Source: Antiquaquibacter metalliresistens (GTDB taxonomy: Bacteria; Actinomycetota; Actinomycetes; Actinomycetales; Microbacteriaceae). Taken from it: 64,000 nucleotides of DNA. Each line of letters starts with the position of its first letter. Position 1 is the first letter of the stretch. The stretch lies in NCBI RefSeq assembly GCF_029211225.1, contig NZ_JARGEM010000006.1, positions 186,001 to 250,000 of the forward strand. Direction: 5' to 3'. The notes under the pieces are model-generated. The model searched no databases, had not been told where the DNA came from, and saw nothing but the letters and a program-made list of their open reading frames with translations. Below are positions 19,498 through 29,548 of this stretch, piece after piece. A program made the position numbers and the translations under genes.

Positions 19498-20280
19498 ATG
19501 TCCAGCGTTCTCCAGTTCTCCGACGTGTCCGTAGTGCGTGATGGCACGAGCATCCTCAAGTCCGTGACGTGGACGGTGGATGCCGCCGAACGTTGGGTCA
19601 TCCTCGGTCCGAACGGCGCGGGCAAGACCACGCTGTTGCAGCTCGCAGCCGCGCAGATGCACCCCACACAGGGGCGGGTGCAGGTGCTCGACGACGCCCT
19701 CGGCAAGGTGGACGTCTTCGATCTCCGGCCGCGCATCGGTTTCGCCTCCACCGCGCTCGCCCGTCGGGTTCCGCGCGACGAGCGCGTGATCGACGTGGTG
19801 CTCACCGCCGCGTACTCGGTCACCGGGCGCTGGAACGAGGACTACGACGAGATCGACCTGCGCCGGGCGCAGCGCGTGCTCGCCGAGTGGAAGCTCAGCC
19901 ACCTCGAGGATCGCCGCTTCGGCGACCTGAGCGACGGCGAGCAGAAGCGCGTGCAGATCGCGCGCTCCGTGATGACCGACCCGGAGCTGCTGCTGCTCGA
20001 CGAGCCCGCGGCGAGCCTCGACCTCGGGGCGCGTGAGGAGCTCGTCGGACTGCTCGGCGGCTTCGCCCGGGCCGAGGAGTCGCCCGCGATCGTCATGGTC
20101 ACCCACCACGTCGAGGAGATCCCTCCCGGCTTCACGCACGCGCTGCTGCTCGCCGAGGGTGCGGTGCTGGCCGCCGGGGAGATCGCGCAAGTGATCACCT
20201 CGGAGAACCTCAGCGCGGCGTTCGGCCTACCACTGGTGGTCTCCGTCGAGGCCGGGCGATTCGCCGCCCGCGCCGCCTGA
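19498..20280 (+). CDS. ABC transporter ATP-binding protein (orphan)
   Basis: A 260-aa ABC ATPase with Walker [14 protein letters not shown] (about residues 38-50), signature [13 protein letters not shown] and Walker [13 protein letters not shown], followed by [19 protein letters not shown]. This form resembles the ModF/YlmA-type ATPases that occur without a permease; none is adjacent here. Substrate or role unknown. Leaderless: TAGGCT at 19483-19488, ATG at 19498. Confidence 0.85.
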   Translation: MSSVLQFSDVSVVRDGTSILKSVTWTVDAAERWVILGPNGAGKTTLLQLAAAQMHPTQGRVQVLDDALGKVDVFDLRPRIGFASTALARRVPRDERVIDVVLTAAYSVTGRWNEDYDEIDLRRAQRVLAEWKLSHLEDRRFGDLSDGEQKRVQIARSVMTDPELLLLDEPAASLDLGAREELVGLLGGFARAEESPAIVMVTHHVEEIPPGFTHALLLAEGAVLAAGEIAQVITSENLSAAFGLPLVVSVEAGRFAARAA

Positions 20281-20287
20281 TCTCTGG

Positions 20288-20293
20288 TACCAT
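20288..20293 (+). promoter_or_regulatory. Extended -10 promoter of the L31 gene
   Basis: TACCAT preceded by TG at 20285-20286 looks like an extended -10. It gives a leader of about 70 nt before the L31 start. No Zur-type operator is evident. Confidence 0.4.
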
Positions 20294-20371
20294 CGATCCT
20301 TGGCTCAAGGCCACGGACTTTCGCAGCACCGCATTCAGTTCTGCATCGCACTCAACATTCAGGGAAACACC

Positions 20372-20632
20372 ATGAAGTCGGACATTCACCCCGCATACGC
20401 CCAGATCGTCTTCCGCGACCTCGCGTCCGGAGCCACCTTCCTCACGCGCTCGACCGCGACGAGCGACAAGACCATCGAGCTGGACGGCACGACCTACCCG
20501 GTGATCGACGTCGAGATCTCGTCGGAGTCGCACCCGTTCTACACGGGCAAGCAGCGCATCATGGACTCCGCCGGTCGCGTCGAGAAGTTCAACTCCCGCT
20601 ACGCCGCCTTCGGCAAGAAGGACGGCAAGTAG
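20372..20632 (+). CDS. rpmE2: 50S ribosomal protein L31 type B
   Basis: An 86-aa ribosomal protein. It opens [20 protein letters not shown] and contains [21 protein letters not shown], both typical of the zinc-independent type B. The CxxC zinc cysteines of type A L31 are absent. ATG 20372 is chosen from family N-termini. In related bacteria such paralogs are often used when zinc is scarce; that regulation is not visible here. A strong terminator follows directly. Confidence 0.95.
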   Translation: MKSDIHPAYAQIVFRDLASGATFLTRSTATSDKTIELDGTTYPVIDVEISSESHPFYTGKQRIMDSAGRVEKFNSRYAAFGKKDGK

Positions 20633-20643
20633 CCGATACCACC

Positions 20644-20675
20644 ACGAAGGGCGCCGGTTCTCCGGCGCCCTTCGT
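20644..20675 (+). terminator. Rho-independent-type terminator after rpmE2
   Basis: A perfect 14-bp stem (20644-20657 with 20662-20675) around the tetraloop TTCT, right after the rpmE2 stop. The following bases are only modestly T-rich, as usual in high-GC actinobacteria. It could also serve the opposite strand gene ending at 20711. Confidence 0.85.
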
Positions 20676-20710
20676 CGTTCCCCACGGTCGCGCGGCGGTC
20701 CGCCGACGGA

Positions 20711-21988
20711 TCAGAAGAGCGCTGACCGGCGCTCCACCCACAGCGGGAGGATCGTGTCGCGGGTGAGGGGAGCCAACTCGACGGCGGCATCCACGCTCTC
20801 CAGCCACAGCAGCTCTTCGATCTCCGCACCCGGTCGGTAGGTCTCGTACCCCACGGCGAGGGCGAAGACCTCGGCGCGGATGACCGTGTCGGGCTCGTTC
20901 GCGGCGACCGCTCGGAAACTGCCGAGGTACTCGGTGCTGTCGAGATCGATCTCGAGGCCGATCTCCTCGCGCAGCTCGCGCACCAGGGCGTCGATGGCGC
21001 TCTCACCGGGCTCGATCTTGCCGCCCGCCTGCATGAACACACCGCTGCCTCGCTTGCGCACCACGAGGGTGCGGCCGGCCGGATCGGTGACGATGCCCGC
21101 GGCGACGCGCAGCACGGTGGGTCGCTTGGGTGCGGCCGGCGGGGGAGCGGACGCGTACAGGCTCACCGGCTCGGCGGGCTCGAGGCCCTCGAGCGCCGGC
21201 AGCGATGGCGCGTAGATGTCGATCACCGGCACCGTCTGACTCGGCCTCGGCTCCAGTGGCGGCAGGGGCTGGGTGTCCTGATAGCTGCTCGGGGCCGCGG
21301 CCTGCCGCAGCGGCCATTCCAGGTCGGCGACGAACGCGTCGTCACCCTTGACCCGACGGATGTACTCCTGGAAGCTCACGGCCTGCTCCGCGTACCAGCC
21401 CGCTTGACGTCGGTGCAGCTCCGAGAGATCGATGTCGAGCTGCTCCGGATACGCGCGCGCGATCGCGAGCGCGACCCGACCGGCGGCGATCGCGTCGGCA
21501 CCGGCGTCGTGAGCGCCCTCCAGGGAGACCCCGTAGCGCTCGGCGGTGACCTCCAGCGTGCGCTTTCCCTTGCGGTAGCGATCGACAGCCTTGTCGACGA
21601 CGAGCGGGTCGATCACCGGGAACGGCACACCGATCGGCGTCAGGTCGTGGCGTCGGCACTCGCGGTCGAGCAGGGACAGGTCGTAGGGCGCGTTGTAGAC
21701 GACCACGGGCATCCCGGTATCGAACAGCACCCGAAGCGCCGAGGTGATCTCCGCGACCACCAGCGCGGCCGAACGACCCTCGGCACGGGCGCGCTCGGTG
21801 GTGATGCCGTGCACGGCGGCTGCGGCCTCCGGGATCTCGATGCCGGGGTCGGCGAGCCAGTCCCATCTCGCGATGACATCACCGGCGGCATCCAGCACCG
21901 CGACGCACGCGGAGACGATGCGAGCGGTGTCGACGTCGACGCCCGTGGTCTCGAGGTCGAAGACGCCGAGCCGGCCCCAGTGTTCCAT
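20711..21988 (-). CDS. DEDDh 3'-5' exonuclease fused to a Nudix hydrolase
   Basis: A 425-aa two-domain protein. Residues 1-190 form a DnaQ-type exonuclease: Exo I FDLETTG (about 10-16), Exo II VVYNAPYDLSLLD, Exo III HDAGADA. A Pro/Ala-rich linker follows (about 230-290), then a Nudix domain with a complete box starting GGKIEPGE and ending REEIGL (about 321-345). The exonuclease part alone is a common actinobacterial protein; the fusion would join trimming of nucleic acid 3' ends with hydrolysis of (oxidised) nucleotides. The TACCCT -10 at 22000-21995 makes ATG 21988 a leaderless start. Confidence 0.88.
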   Translation of the reverse strand: MEHWGRLGVFDLETTGVDVDTARIVSACVAVLDAAGDVIARWDWLADPGIEIPEAAAAVHGITTERARAEGRSAALVVAEITSALRVLFDTGMPVVVYNAPYDLSLLDRECRRHDLTPIGVPFPVIDPLVVDKAVDRYRKGKRTLEVTAERYGVSLEGAHDAGADAIAAGRVALAIARAYPEQLDIDLSELHRRQAGWYAEQAVSFQEYIRRVKGDDAFVADLEWPLRQAAAPSSYQDTQPLPPLEPRPSQTVPVIDIYAPSLPALEGLEPAEPVSLYASAPPPAAPKRPTVLRVAAGIVTDPAGRTLVVRKRGSGVFMQAGGKIEPGESAIDALVRELREEIGLEIDLDSTEYLGSFRAVAANEPDTVIRAEVFALAVGYETYRPGAEIEELLWLESVDAAVELAPLTRDTILPLWVERRSALF

Positions 21989-22035
21989 GCGATCAGGGTA
22001 GGAGGCGGGTGCGACAGCGAGGCTCAGGCGCGGCG

Positions 22036-23745
<1,710 letters not shown>

Positions 23746-23765
23746 GCTCAGAGTCTAGGGCCGGG

Positions 23766-23779
23766 TGCAAGCGCTTGCC
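23766..23779. promoter_or_regulatory. LacI-family operator between treS and the hydrolase gene
   Basis: TGCAAGCGCTTGCC contains a perfect 12-bp palindrome (23767-23778) of the classic LacI/GalR type with a central CG. It lies just upstream of the treS -10 and at the -35 distance of the divergent hydrolase promoter, so one repressor, perhaps a maltose/trehalose-responsive one, could control both. No lacI-type gene is in the window. Confidence 0.7.
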
Positions 23780-23808
23780 ATGCGGGCCGAGTGCCTAGAA
23801 TCGGATGC

Positions 23809-24714
23809 GTGAGCGTCGAATCCCCCTACGCGGCGCTGCTGGCGGCGGTCCCGGCTCGTGAGCACGTCGTGCGCATCGCGGGCGGCGACACCCACTACTG
23901 GGAGTACGGGCCGAGCGACGCCTCGACCACGATCGTGTTCGTGCACGGCTACCGGGGCGAGCACCACGGGCTCGAGCCCGTCGTCGCCCAGTTGCGCGGC
24001 GTGCGCGTGATCAGTCCGGATCTGCCCGGGTTCGGCGCCTCGGACCGGCTCGCGATCGGTGCCCACGACATCCCGGGATACGCCGGATGGTTGCGTGCCT
24101 TCGTCGACGCGCTCGGCCTGACCGGCCAGGCCGTCGTGCTGGGTCATTCCTTCGGCTCGATCGTCGCCGCGGCCGCCGTCGCCGATGGCCTCTCGACGCC
24201 GCGCCTCGTGCTCGTCAACCCGATCGCGGCACCGGCACTCAAGGGACCGAACGGCTTCCTCAGCCGTCTCACGCTGTTCTACTACCGGGCAGCCCGTGCC
24301 CTGCCCCCACGCCTCGGCTCGGCGCTGCTGGGCAACTGGCTCATCGTGCGATTCATGAGCGCGTTCCTCGCCCAGTCGAGCGACCGCGAGCTGCGCCGCT
24401 GGGTGCACGATCAGCATCACACCTACTTCAGCCGCTACGCGGACCGCGACAGCGTCGTGGAGGGGTTCGAGGCATCCATCTCCTCCGACGTGTCGATGTT
24501 CGCCCCCTCGATCGCGGTGCCCACGCTGCTGGTGGGTGCCGACCGCGACCCGATCACCACGGTCGCGGCGCAGGAGCGGCTCGCGACGCTGTTCCCGGAT
24601 GCCCGGCTCGTGATCATCCCCGGCGTCGGTCACCTCGTGCACTACGAGAAGCCCCGCGAGGCGGCCGAGGCGATCGTCGCGTTCCTCGGCGCCGGAGAGG
24701 TCGTGACCGCGTGA
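23809..24714 (+). CDS. Alpha/beta hydrolase
   Basis: A 301-aa cytoplasmic hydrolase. The oxyanion region VFVHGYRGEHHG, nucleophile GHSFGS (about residue 109), acid VGADRDPIT and histidine GVGHLVHYEKP make a full catalytic triad. Substrate unknown. TAGAAT at 23796-23801 is 7 nt before the GTG (leaderless). The stop overlaps the next gene's GTG, so it is coupled to the glycosyltransferase; it shares the intergenic LacI-type operator with treS. Confidence 0.85.
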   Translation: MSVESPYAALLAAVPAREHVVRIAGGDTHYWEYGPSDASTTIVFVHGYRGEHHGLEPVVAQLRGVRVISPDLPGFGASDRLAIGAHDIPGYAGWLRAFVDALGLTGQAVVLGHSFGSIVAAAAVADGLSTPRLVLVNPIAAPALKGPNGFLSRLTLFYYRAARALPPRLGSALLGNWLIVRFMSAFLAQSSDRELRRWVHDQHHTYFSRYADRDSVVEGFEASISSDVSMFAPSIAVPTLLVGADRDPITTVAAQERLATLFPDARLVIIPGVGHLVHYEKPREAAEAIVAFLGAGEVVTA

Positions 24715-25802
24715 AGGTGATCTTCGACTCCCGCTACACGCGCCTGGGCCGGCACGACGGCATCAGCCGCTTCGGGGCGCGCCTCGTCGAGGAACTCGCG
24801 AAGCTGCATCCGGATGTCACCATGCTCATCTCCGACGAGCGCCAGCTGGAGATGCTGCCCGACCTGCCGTGGGTGATGGGGCCCCCGCCGACCGGCGCTG
24901 GGGAGCCGTGGGTGGCCCGTCACGTCAACCGCTTCGCGCCCGACATCGTGTTCACGCCGATGCAGACCATGGGGCCGCTCGGGCGCCGGTACGCCCTCGT
25001 GACGACCGTGCACGACCTCATCTACTACACGCACCGCACACCGCCGCGCGATCTGCCCTGGCCGGTTCGGTTGATCTGGCGGGTCTATCACCTCTGGTAC
25101 GGGTTCCAGCGCGCGGTGCTGAACCTCGCCGACGCGCACCTGACCGATTCGGCCACCACCCGCGACCTCATGATCGAGCACCGGATGACCCGCAACCCGG
25201 TCACGGTCGTCTGGCTCGGCACCGACGTGCCGCCGAACGTGCCCGATCGGGCCGCTCCGGAGACGCGCGAGCTGGTCTACATGGGATCGTTCATGCCCTA
25301 CAAGAACGTCGACCTGCTGGCTCGCGCGATGCAGCAGCTGCCCGGCTGGACCCTCGACCTGATGAGCCGCGTGAGCGCCGAGGATCGCGCTCGCATCGAG
25401 GCGCTCGCCCCCGAGGGCTCGGTGCGGTTCTTCGACGGTGCGAGCGACGAGGACTACCAGGCGGCCCTGCTGCGCGCGACCGCGCTCGTCTCCGCGTCCA
25501 AGGACGAAGGCTTCGGCCTGCCGGTCGTCGAGGCGATGGCCGTCGGCACGCCGGCGGTGCTCAGCGACATCCCGATCTTCCGCGAGATCGGCGGCGAACC
25601 GGCGGGGTTCTTCGACCCGAACGACGTCGATTCCTTCGTCGCGGCGGTGCGCACGCTCGAGGACGACACCGAATGGCGTCGCCGCAGCCTCGCCGCTCGC
25701 GAGCGGGCCGCGCTGTTCACCTGGGAGGCTGCAGCGCGCAAGCTGCTCACCGTGCTCGAGGAGACGGTCGCTAGGCGACGCGCGCGATCGTCGCGTCGGT
25801 GA
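24711..25802 (+). CDS. GT4 family glycosyltransferase
   Basis: A 363-aa GT-B glycosyltransferase. Segments: TVHDLIYYTHRT and HLTDSATTRD in the N-terminal half, YMGSFMPYKNVDLLARAM, and the donor-site motif SASKDEGFGLPVVEAMAVG (about residues 262-280). Such proteins often transfer mannose or glucose to lipids or cell-wall glycans; the substrate is unknown. GTG 24711 overlaps the hydrolase stop (GTGA). The 3' end overlaps the convergent ybaK-like gene by 32 nt. Confidence 0.87.
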   Translation: MKVIFDSRYTRLGRHDGISRFGARLVEELAKLHPDVTMLISDERQLEMLPDLPWVMGPPPTGAGEPWVARHVNRFAPDIVFTPMQTMGPLGRRYALVTTVHDLIYYTHRTPPRDLPWPVRLIWRVYHLWYGFQRAVLNLADAHLTDSATTRDLMIEHRMTRNPVTVVWLGTDVPPNVPDRAAPETRELVYMGSFMPYKNVDLLARAMQQLPGWTLDLMSRVSAEDRARIEALAPEGSVRFFDGASDEDYQAALLRATALVSASKDEGFGLPVVEAMAVGTPAVLSDIPIFREIGGEPAGFFDPNDVDSFVAAVRTLEDDTEWRRRSLAARERAALFTWEAAARKLLTVLEETVARRRARSSRR

Positions 25803-26232
25803 GCTCGGCCAGCCTCGCCGGCTCGATCGCAAAGACCGAGGTGGCGCTGGCCGCGGCGGCCCAGACCACCGGCAGTCGCAACAGCGTCTCGTCCATCACC
25901 GTACGCAACGGCTCGGGATGACCCAGCGGCGGCACCCCGCCGATCGATGACCCCGTCTCCGCCTTCACGCGCTTGGCGTCCGCCATCCGCACCTCGCCGC
26001 CGAGGAGTTCGGCCAGCAGCGTGGTGTCCACGCGGTTCGGGCCGGAGGCCAGCACCAGCACCGGCTCGTCGTCACGCAAGAAGAGCAGGCTCTTGACGAT
26101 GGCCTCGACCCCGCAGCCGAGCGCCGCGGCGGCCTGCGCGGCGGTGTGGGTCGAGGCATCCATCTCGCGCGGCTCGATGAGGATGCCGCGTTCGGCCAGT
26201 CGCGACGCGAACCGCTCCGCCCTCGCGTCCAC
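25771..26232 (-). CDS. YbaK/EbsC family aminoacyl-tRNA deacylase
   Basis: A 153-aa single-domain protein of the YbaK/ProX family that hydrolyses mischarged aminoacyl-tRNAs in trans. Family motifs: the conserved lysine in EAIVKSLLFL (about residue 47), RVDTTLLAELLG, GSSIGGVPPLGH and the C-terminal ATSVFAIEPARL. GTG 26232 is chosen; it lies 2 nt after the histidine phosphatase stop, suggesting cotranscription. Whether it deacylates Cys-tRNA(Pro) or another species cannot be told from sequence. Confidence 0.88.
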   Translation of the reverse strand: MDARAERFASRLAERGILIEPREMDASTHTAAQAAAALGCGVEAIVKSLLFLRDDEPVLVLASGPNRVDTTLLAELLGGEVRMADAKRVKAETGSSIGGVPPLGHPEPLRTVMDETLLRLPVVWAAAASATSVFAIEPARLAELTDATIARVA

Positions 26233-26234
26233 GC

Positions 26235-26849
26235 TCAGCCCCTCGCCTCGATCGGGTTCTGGGTGGCGAAGTCCTCGCCGTGCTCCGAGAGCTCGTCGAT
26301 CGGGTCGTCGAAGGCGATGAGGCTGAAGGCGCCGTCGACGTAGCGGAAGCTGTGGATCGACCCGTTGGTGATCGCCGGATGCTCGCGGTCCGGATCGACG
26401 GCGCCGAGCACCGAGCGGATGACGCCGCCATGACTGACGACGACCACCGACTCGCCCTCGTGGGACTGCGCGATCGCCATCAGCGCCGGCAGCACCCGCT
26501 CGACGACCGCCTCGCGGGACTCGCGCCCCGGCACCGGGGCGTCGTTCGGGAAGCGCTCCGCGATCTCGCGATAGTCGAGTCCCTCGGCTTCGCCGTACTG
26601 GCGCTCGACCAGGTCGGCGTCGGTGCTCGGTGTCGGCAGTCCCAGCTCGGCGGCGATGATCGCACCGGTCTCGAAGGCGCGGGAGAGCGGACTGGTGATC
26701 ACCGCGTCGAGGTGGCGTCGGGAGAGCAGTCGACCGGTCGCCAACGCCTGCGCCCGGCCCGTGTCGTTGAGCGGCACGTCGGTCGCGCCCTGGATGCGTC
26801 TGGCCAGGTTCCAGTCGGTCTCACCGTGGCGGACGAGGTAGAGCAGCAC
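26235..26849 (-). CDS. Histidine phosphatase family protein
   Basis: A 204-aa phosphatase of the phosphoglycerate-mutase-like superfamily. The catalytic RHGETDWN (about residues 7-14) and second histidine in VVVSHGGVIRSVL are present, plus SPLSRAFETG. Substrate unknown; relatives act on sugar phosphates or small metabolites. GTG 26849 has GGAAGGA upstream. It sits between a sirtuin gene and ybaK on the same strand. A second paralog lies at 51297-51971. Confidence 0.88.
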   Translation of the reverse strand: MLLYLVRHGETDWNLARRIQGATDVPLNDTGRAQALATGRLLSRRHLDAVITSPLSRAFETGAIIAAELGLPTPSTDADLVERQYGEAEGLDYREIAERFPNDAPVPGRESREAVVERVLPALMAIAQSHEGESVVVVSHGGVIRSVLGAVDPDREHPAITNGSIHSFRYVDGAFSLIAFDDPIDELSEHGEDFATQNPIEARG

Positions 26850-26894
26850 GCGTTCCTTCCCGGGGGCCGGTCGACCGACCCGACCGGTGGTCGG

Positions 26895-27731
26895 TCAGCG
26901 GTCGCCGAGCCTGACGAGCAGCGTCGCGAGCGTCTCGGATGCCCCGGCATCGATCTTAACGGTCGCCTTCGCGTCGCCCTTGGTCGCCCCGCGATTGACG
27001 ATCACGATCGGGAGCCGACGACGGTACGCCTGCTCGAGCAGGCGGATGCCGGAGTTGACCACGAGCGAGGAGCCCGCGATCAGCAACGCGTCCGCGCGGC
27101 GCATCAAGGCGCTCGCCTCGTCGAACTTCTCCTTCGGGATGAACTCCCCGAAGAACACCACGTCGGGCTTGAGCATGCCGCCGCACACGGTGCACGCGGG
27201 AATGACGAACTCGTCGATCGCCGCGATCTGCACGTCGCCGTCCGGGTTCAGCACCACCTCGTCGGGCAGTTCGAGCCAAGGGTTCTCCGCGGCGAGCCGC
27301 TCGGCGATGTTCGCCCTCGCGAAGAACTGCCCGCAGGTGAGGCACCGCACGCGGTCCATGGTGCCGTGCAGGTCGACGACGCGCTGCGACCCGGCGCGCA
27401 GGTGCAGCCCGTCGACGTTCTGCGTGATGATGCCGTCGACGATGCCCGCGGCCTCCAGGTTCGCGAGCGCCACGTGTCCGGCGTTCGGCTCGGCCGAGCC
27501 GAAGCTCTTCCAGCCGAGGTGACTGCCCGCCCAGTAGCGCTTGCGATAGTGCTCGTCGGTGAGGAACTGCTGAAACGTCATCGGCGAACGCGCAGGCGCG
27601 CCCTCGCCGCGATAGTCGGGGATGCCGGAGTCCGTGCTCACGCCGGCCCCCGTCAGCACCGCCACCGTGCGCCCCTCGAGGGCCGCCACGGCGGAGTCGA
27701 GCGCGGGCGAATCGACCGTCATCGTGGACAT
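26895..27731 (-). CDS. Sirtuin (NAD-dependent protein deacylase)
   Basis: A 278-aa Sir2 family enzyme removing acyl groups from lysines using NAD. Motifs: VLTGAGVSTDSGIPDYRG (NAD site, about residues 24-41), TQNVDGLHLRAG, catalytic His in VDLHGT, a zinc site made by CLTC and CTVC, and AGSSLVVNSG. The GTG/ATG choice is settled by GGAAGGAG just before ATG 27731. Targets unknown. Divergent from the RNA methyltransferase gene. Confidence 0.93.
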   Translation of the reverse strand: MSTMTVDSPALDSAVAALEGRTVAVLTGAGVSTDSGIPDYRGEGAPARSPMTFQQFLTDEHYRKRYWAGSHLGWKSFGSAEPNAGHVALANLEAAGIVDGIITQNVDGLHLRAGSQRVVDLHGTMDRVRCLTCGQFFARANIAERLAAENPWLELPDEVVLNPDGDVQIAAIDEFVIPACTVCGGMLKPDVVFFGEFIPKEKFDEASALMRRADALLIAGSSLVVNSGIRLLEQAYRRRLPIVIVNRGATKGDAKATVKIDAGASETLATLLVRLGDR

Positions 27732-27792
27732 CGCGCTCCTTCCGTGCTGCTGCAAGAGTAAACGCGCAAGTTTTCGGATATGTTTCCGACTC

Positions 27793-28593
27793 GTGCACAT
27801 CCACCGCATCGACTCGCTCGAGGACCCCCGCCTCGAAGACTACGCGCGCCTGACGGACGTCGTGCTGCGGCGCAAGTCCGAGCCGGCAGGCGGTCTCTAC
27901 ATCGCCGAGTCGACGAAGGTGATCGGCCGGGCGATCGGCGCCGGTCATCGGGTGCGCTCGGTGCTCACGCTCGAGCAATGGCTGCCGGAGCTCGAGCCCA
28001 TGCTCGAACCCGACACGCCGGTGTTCGTCGGTTCGGCCGAGGTGCTCGAACGGCTCACCGGCTTCCACCTGCACCGCGGCGCCCTCGCGTCGATGCATCG
28101 CCCGCCCCTGGCTCCGGTCGCCGAGGTGCTGCGAGATGCGCGGCGGGTCGTGGTGATCGAAGACGTGGTCGACCACACCAACGTCGGCGCCATCTTCCGC
28201 TCGGTCGCGGGACTGGGCGCCGACGCCGTGCTCGTGACCCCGCGCTGCGCCGACCCGCTCTACCGCCGCAGCGTGCGCGTGAGCATGGGCACGGTGCTGC
28301 AGGTGCCGTGGACGCGACTGGCGGACTGGCCGGAGGGCGGCCGGCAGCTGCACGACGCGGGGTTCCATATCGCGAGCCTCGCGCTGGCGGACGACGCCGT
28401 CGCGCTCGACGAGTTCGCGATCGACGCCCCCGAGCGGGTCGCGATCGTCGTCGGCACCGAGGGCGACGGGCTCAGCCGTGCGGCGCTGCGCAGCGCCGAC
28501 ACGGTGGTGACGATCCCGATGCTGCACGGGGTGGACTCGCTGAACGTCGCCTCCGCGGCCGCCGTCGCGCTCTGGGCGCTCAGGCCGCGCTGA
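27793..28593 (+). CDS. SpoU/TrmH family RNA 2'-O-methyltransferase
   Basis: A 266-aa SPOUT-fold methyltransferase. It has an N-terminal substrate-binding domain (ENG-like GGLYIAESTKVI, about residues 36-47) and the knotted C-terminal domain with VVDHTNVGAIFRS, VVGTEGDGLS and IPMLHGVDSLNVA. Modifies ribose in rRNA or tRNA; the exact site is not inferable. GTG 27793 lies 8 nt after TATGTT (27779-27784), a leaderless start. The 3' end overlaps the convergent kinase gene by 14 nt. Confidence 0.9.
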   Translation: MHIHRIDSLEDPRLEDYARLTDVVLRRKSEPAGGLYIAESTKVIGRAIGAGHRVRSVLTLEQWLPELEPMLEPDTPVFVGSAEVLERLTGFHLHRGALASMHRPPLAPVAEVLRDARRVVVIEDVVDHTNVGAIFRSVAGLGADAVLVTPRCADPLYRRSVRVSMGTVLQVPWTRLADWPEGGRQLHDAGFHIASLALADDAVALDEFAIDAPERVAIVVGTEGDGLSRAALRSADTVVTIPMLHGVDSLNVASAAAVALWALRPR

Positions 28594-29488
28594 GCGCCGC
28601 CCACCCCCGCACCCGTGCGAGGGCGTGCGCGGCGGCCGCGGCATCCCCGTCGGCGCGGTACCACGTGACATCCATCGCCGCGCGGGCATGCGCCCACCGG
28701 ATCGCTCGCTGCGGGTCGGCTCCGACCAGACCCGCCGCGCGAACCATGCGCTCGTGCAGCACCGCCAACGGATGTGCGAGGCCCCACGGTGCGCCGAGCT
28801 GATCCACCAGCGGCGCAAGATCGAACGCCGGATCGCCGATCATCGGCTTCGGATCGATCACCCGCCAGCCCATGCCGTCGTCGAGCACGTTGCCGGGATT
28901 GAAGTCGCCGTGCAGGAAGGCGTCGCCGTCGTCGAGTTCGAGCAGCGCCGCGTAGTCGCGCAGCCCGGCGTCGACGAGCGCCCGGTCCGCGTCTCTCGCC
29001 GCCGTGCGCATCGCCGCGTGCGCCTGGTCGACGAACGGTGCCATGATCTCCGCGAGCCCTGGGATCTCGCGCGGCGCCGGGCGGGCGGCGAACGCGGCAT
29101 GCAGCCGGCACGCGATCTCGATCGCGGCGTCCGTCGGCAGCGTCGCGTGCGAGAGCGGGGTGCCGGGACGCACGCGCTCCAGCAGCAGGCTCCAGGTGAA
29201 CCGGTCTTGCCGCAGCACCGCGGGCGCCAACGGCGCACCCCACGCGTCGAGCGCGACGGCCTCGCACACCCCTTCGACGTGGGGAAAGCCGACCTTCAGC
29301 ACCGCGTCGATGCCGTCCTCGGTCGTCACGGCGAGCACCACGGCCACCCGGCCGCCGGGAAAGGACTCGGCGGGGGTGAGGTGCCAGCGCTCGAGCATGA
29401 GCGCCACGAGGTCGGGGGCCGCGGCATCCCAGGCGTACCTCGTCGGGTAGGCGTCGATCGCGGCGGGATCGAAGGGCACGCACTCCAC
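28580..29488 (-). CDS. Aminoglycoside/hydroxyurea phosphotransferase-fold kinase
   Basis: A 302-aa protein of the APH(6)/hydroxyurea kinase family. The catalytic Brenner motif HGDFNPGNVL (about residues 192-201) and the metal motif VIDPKPMIGDPAFDLAPLV are intact. Family members inactivate streptomycin or act on small metabolites; a resistance role here is unproven, since chromosomal APH-fold kinases are common. GTG 29488 lies 6 nt after a TAGGGT -10 (29500-29495). Confidence 0.85.
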   Translation of the reverse strand: MECVPFDPAAIDAYPTRYAWDAAAPDLVALMLERWHLTPAESFPGGRVAVVLAVTTEDGIDAVLKVGFPHVEGVCEAVALDAWGAPLAPAVLRQDRFTWSLLLERVRPGTPLSHATLPTDAAIEIACRLHAAFAARPAPREIPGLAEIMAPFVDQAHAAMRTAARDADRALVDAGLRDYAALLELDDGDAFLHGDFNPGNVLDDGMGWRVIDPKPMIGDPAFDLAPLVDQLGAPWGLAHPLAVLHERMVRAAGLVGADPQRAIRWAHARAAMDVTWYRADGDAAAAAHALARVRGWAALSAA

Positions 29489-29548
29489 GTCTCGACCCTA
29501 GCCTCGTGCCGACGGTAGGCTCTCGACACCTCGTCGGACGGAGCCGTG

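Noticed and set aside
20281-20371. A Zur operator upstream of the type B L31 gene
   Set aside because: Expected from relatives, but no AT-rich palindrome of the right form was visible.
28580-29488. Calling the APH-fold kinase a streptomycin resistance gene
   Set aside because: Motifs only show the kinase fold; chromosomal members often have other roles and no resistance context is present.
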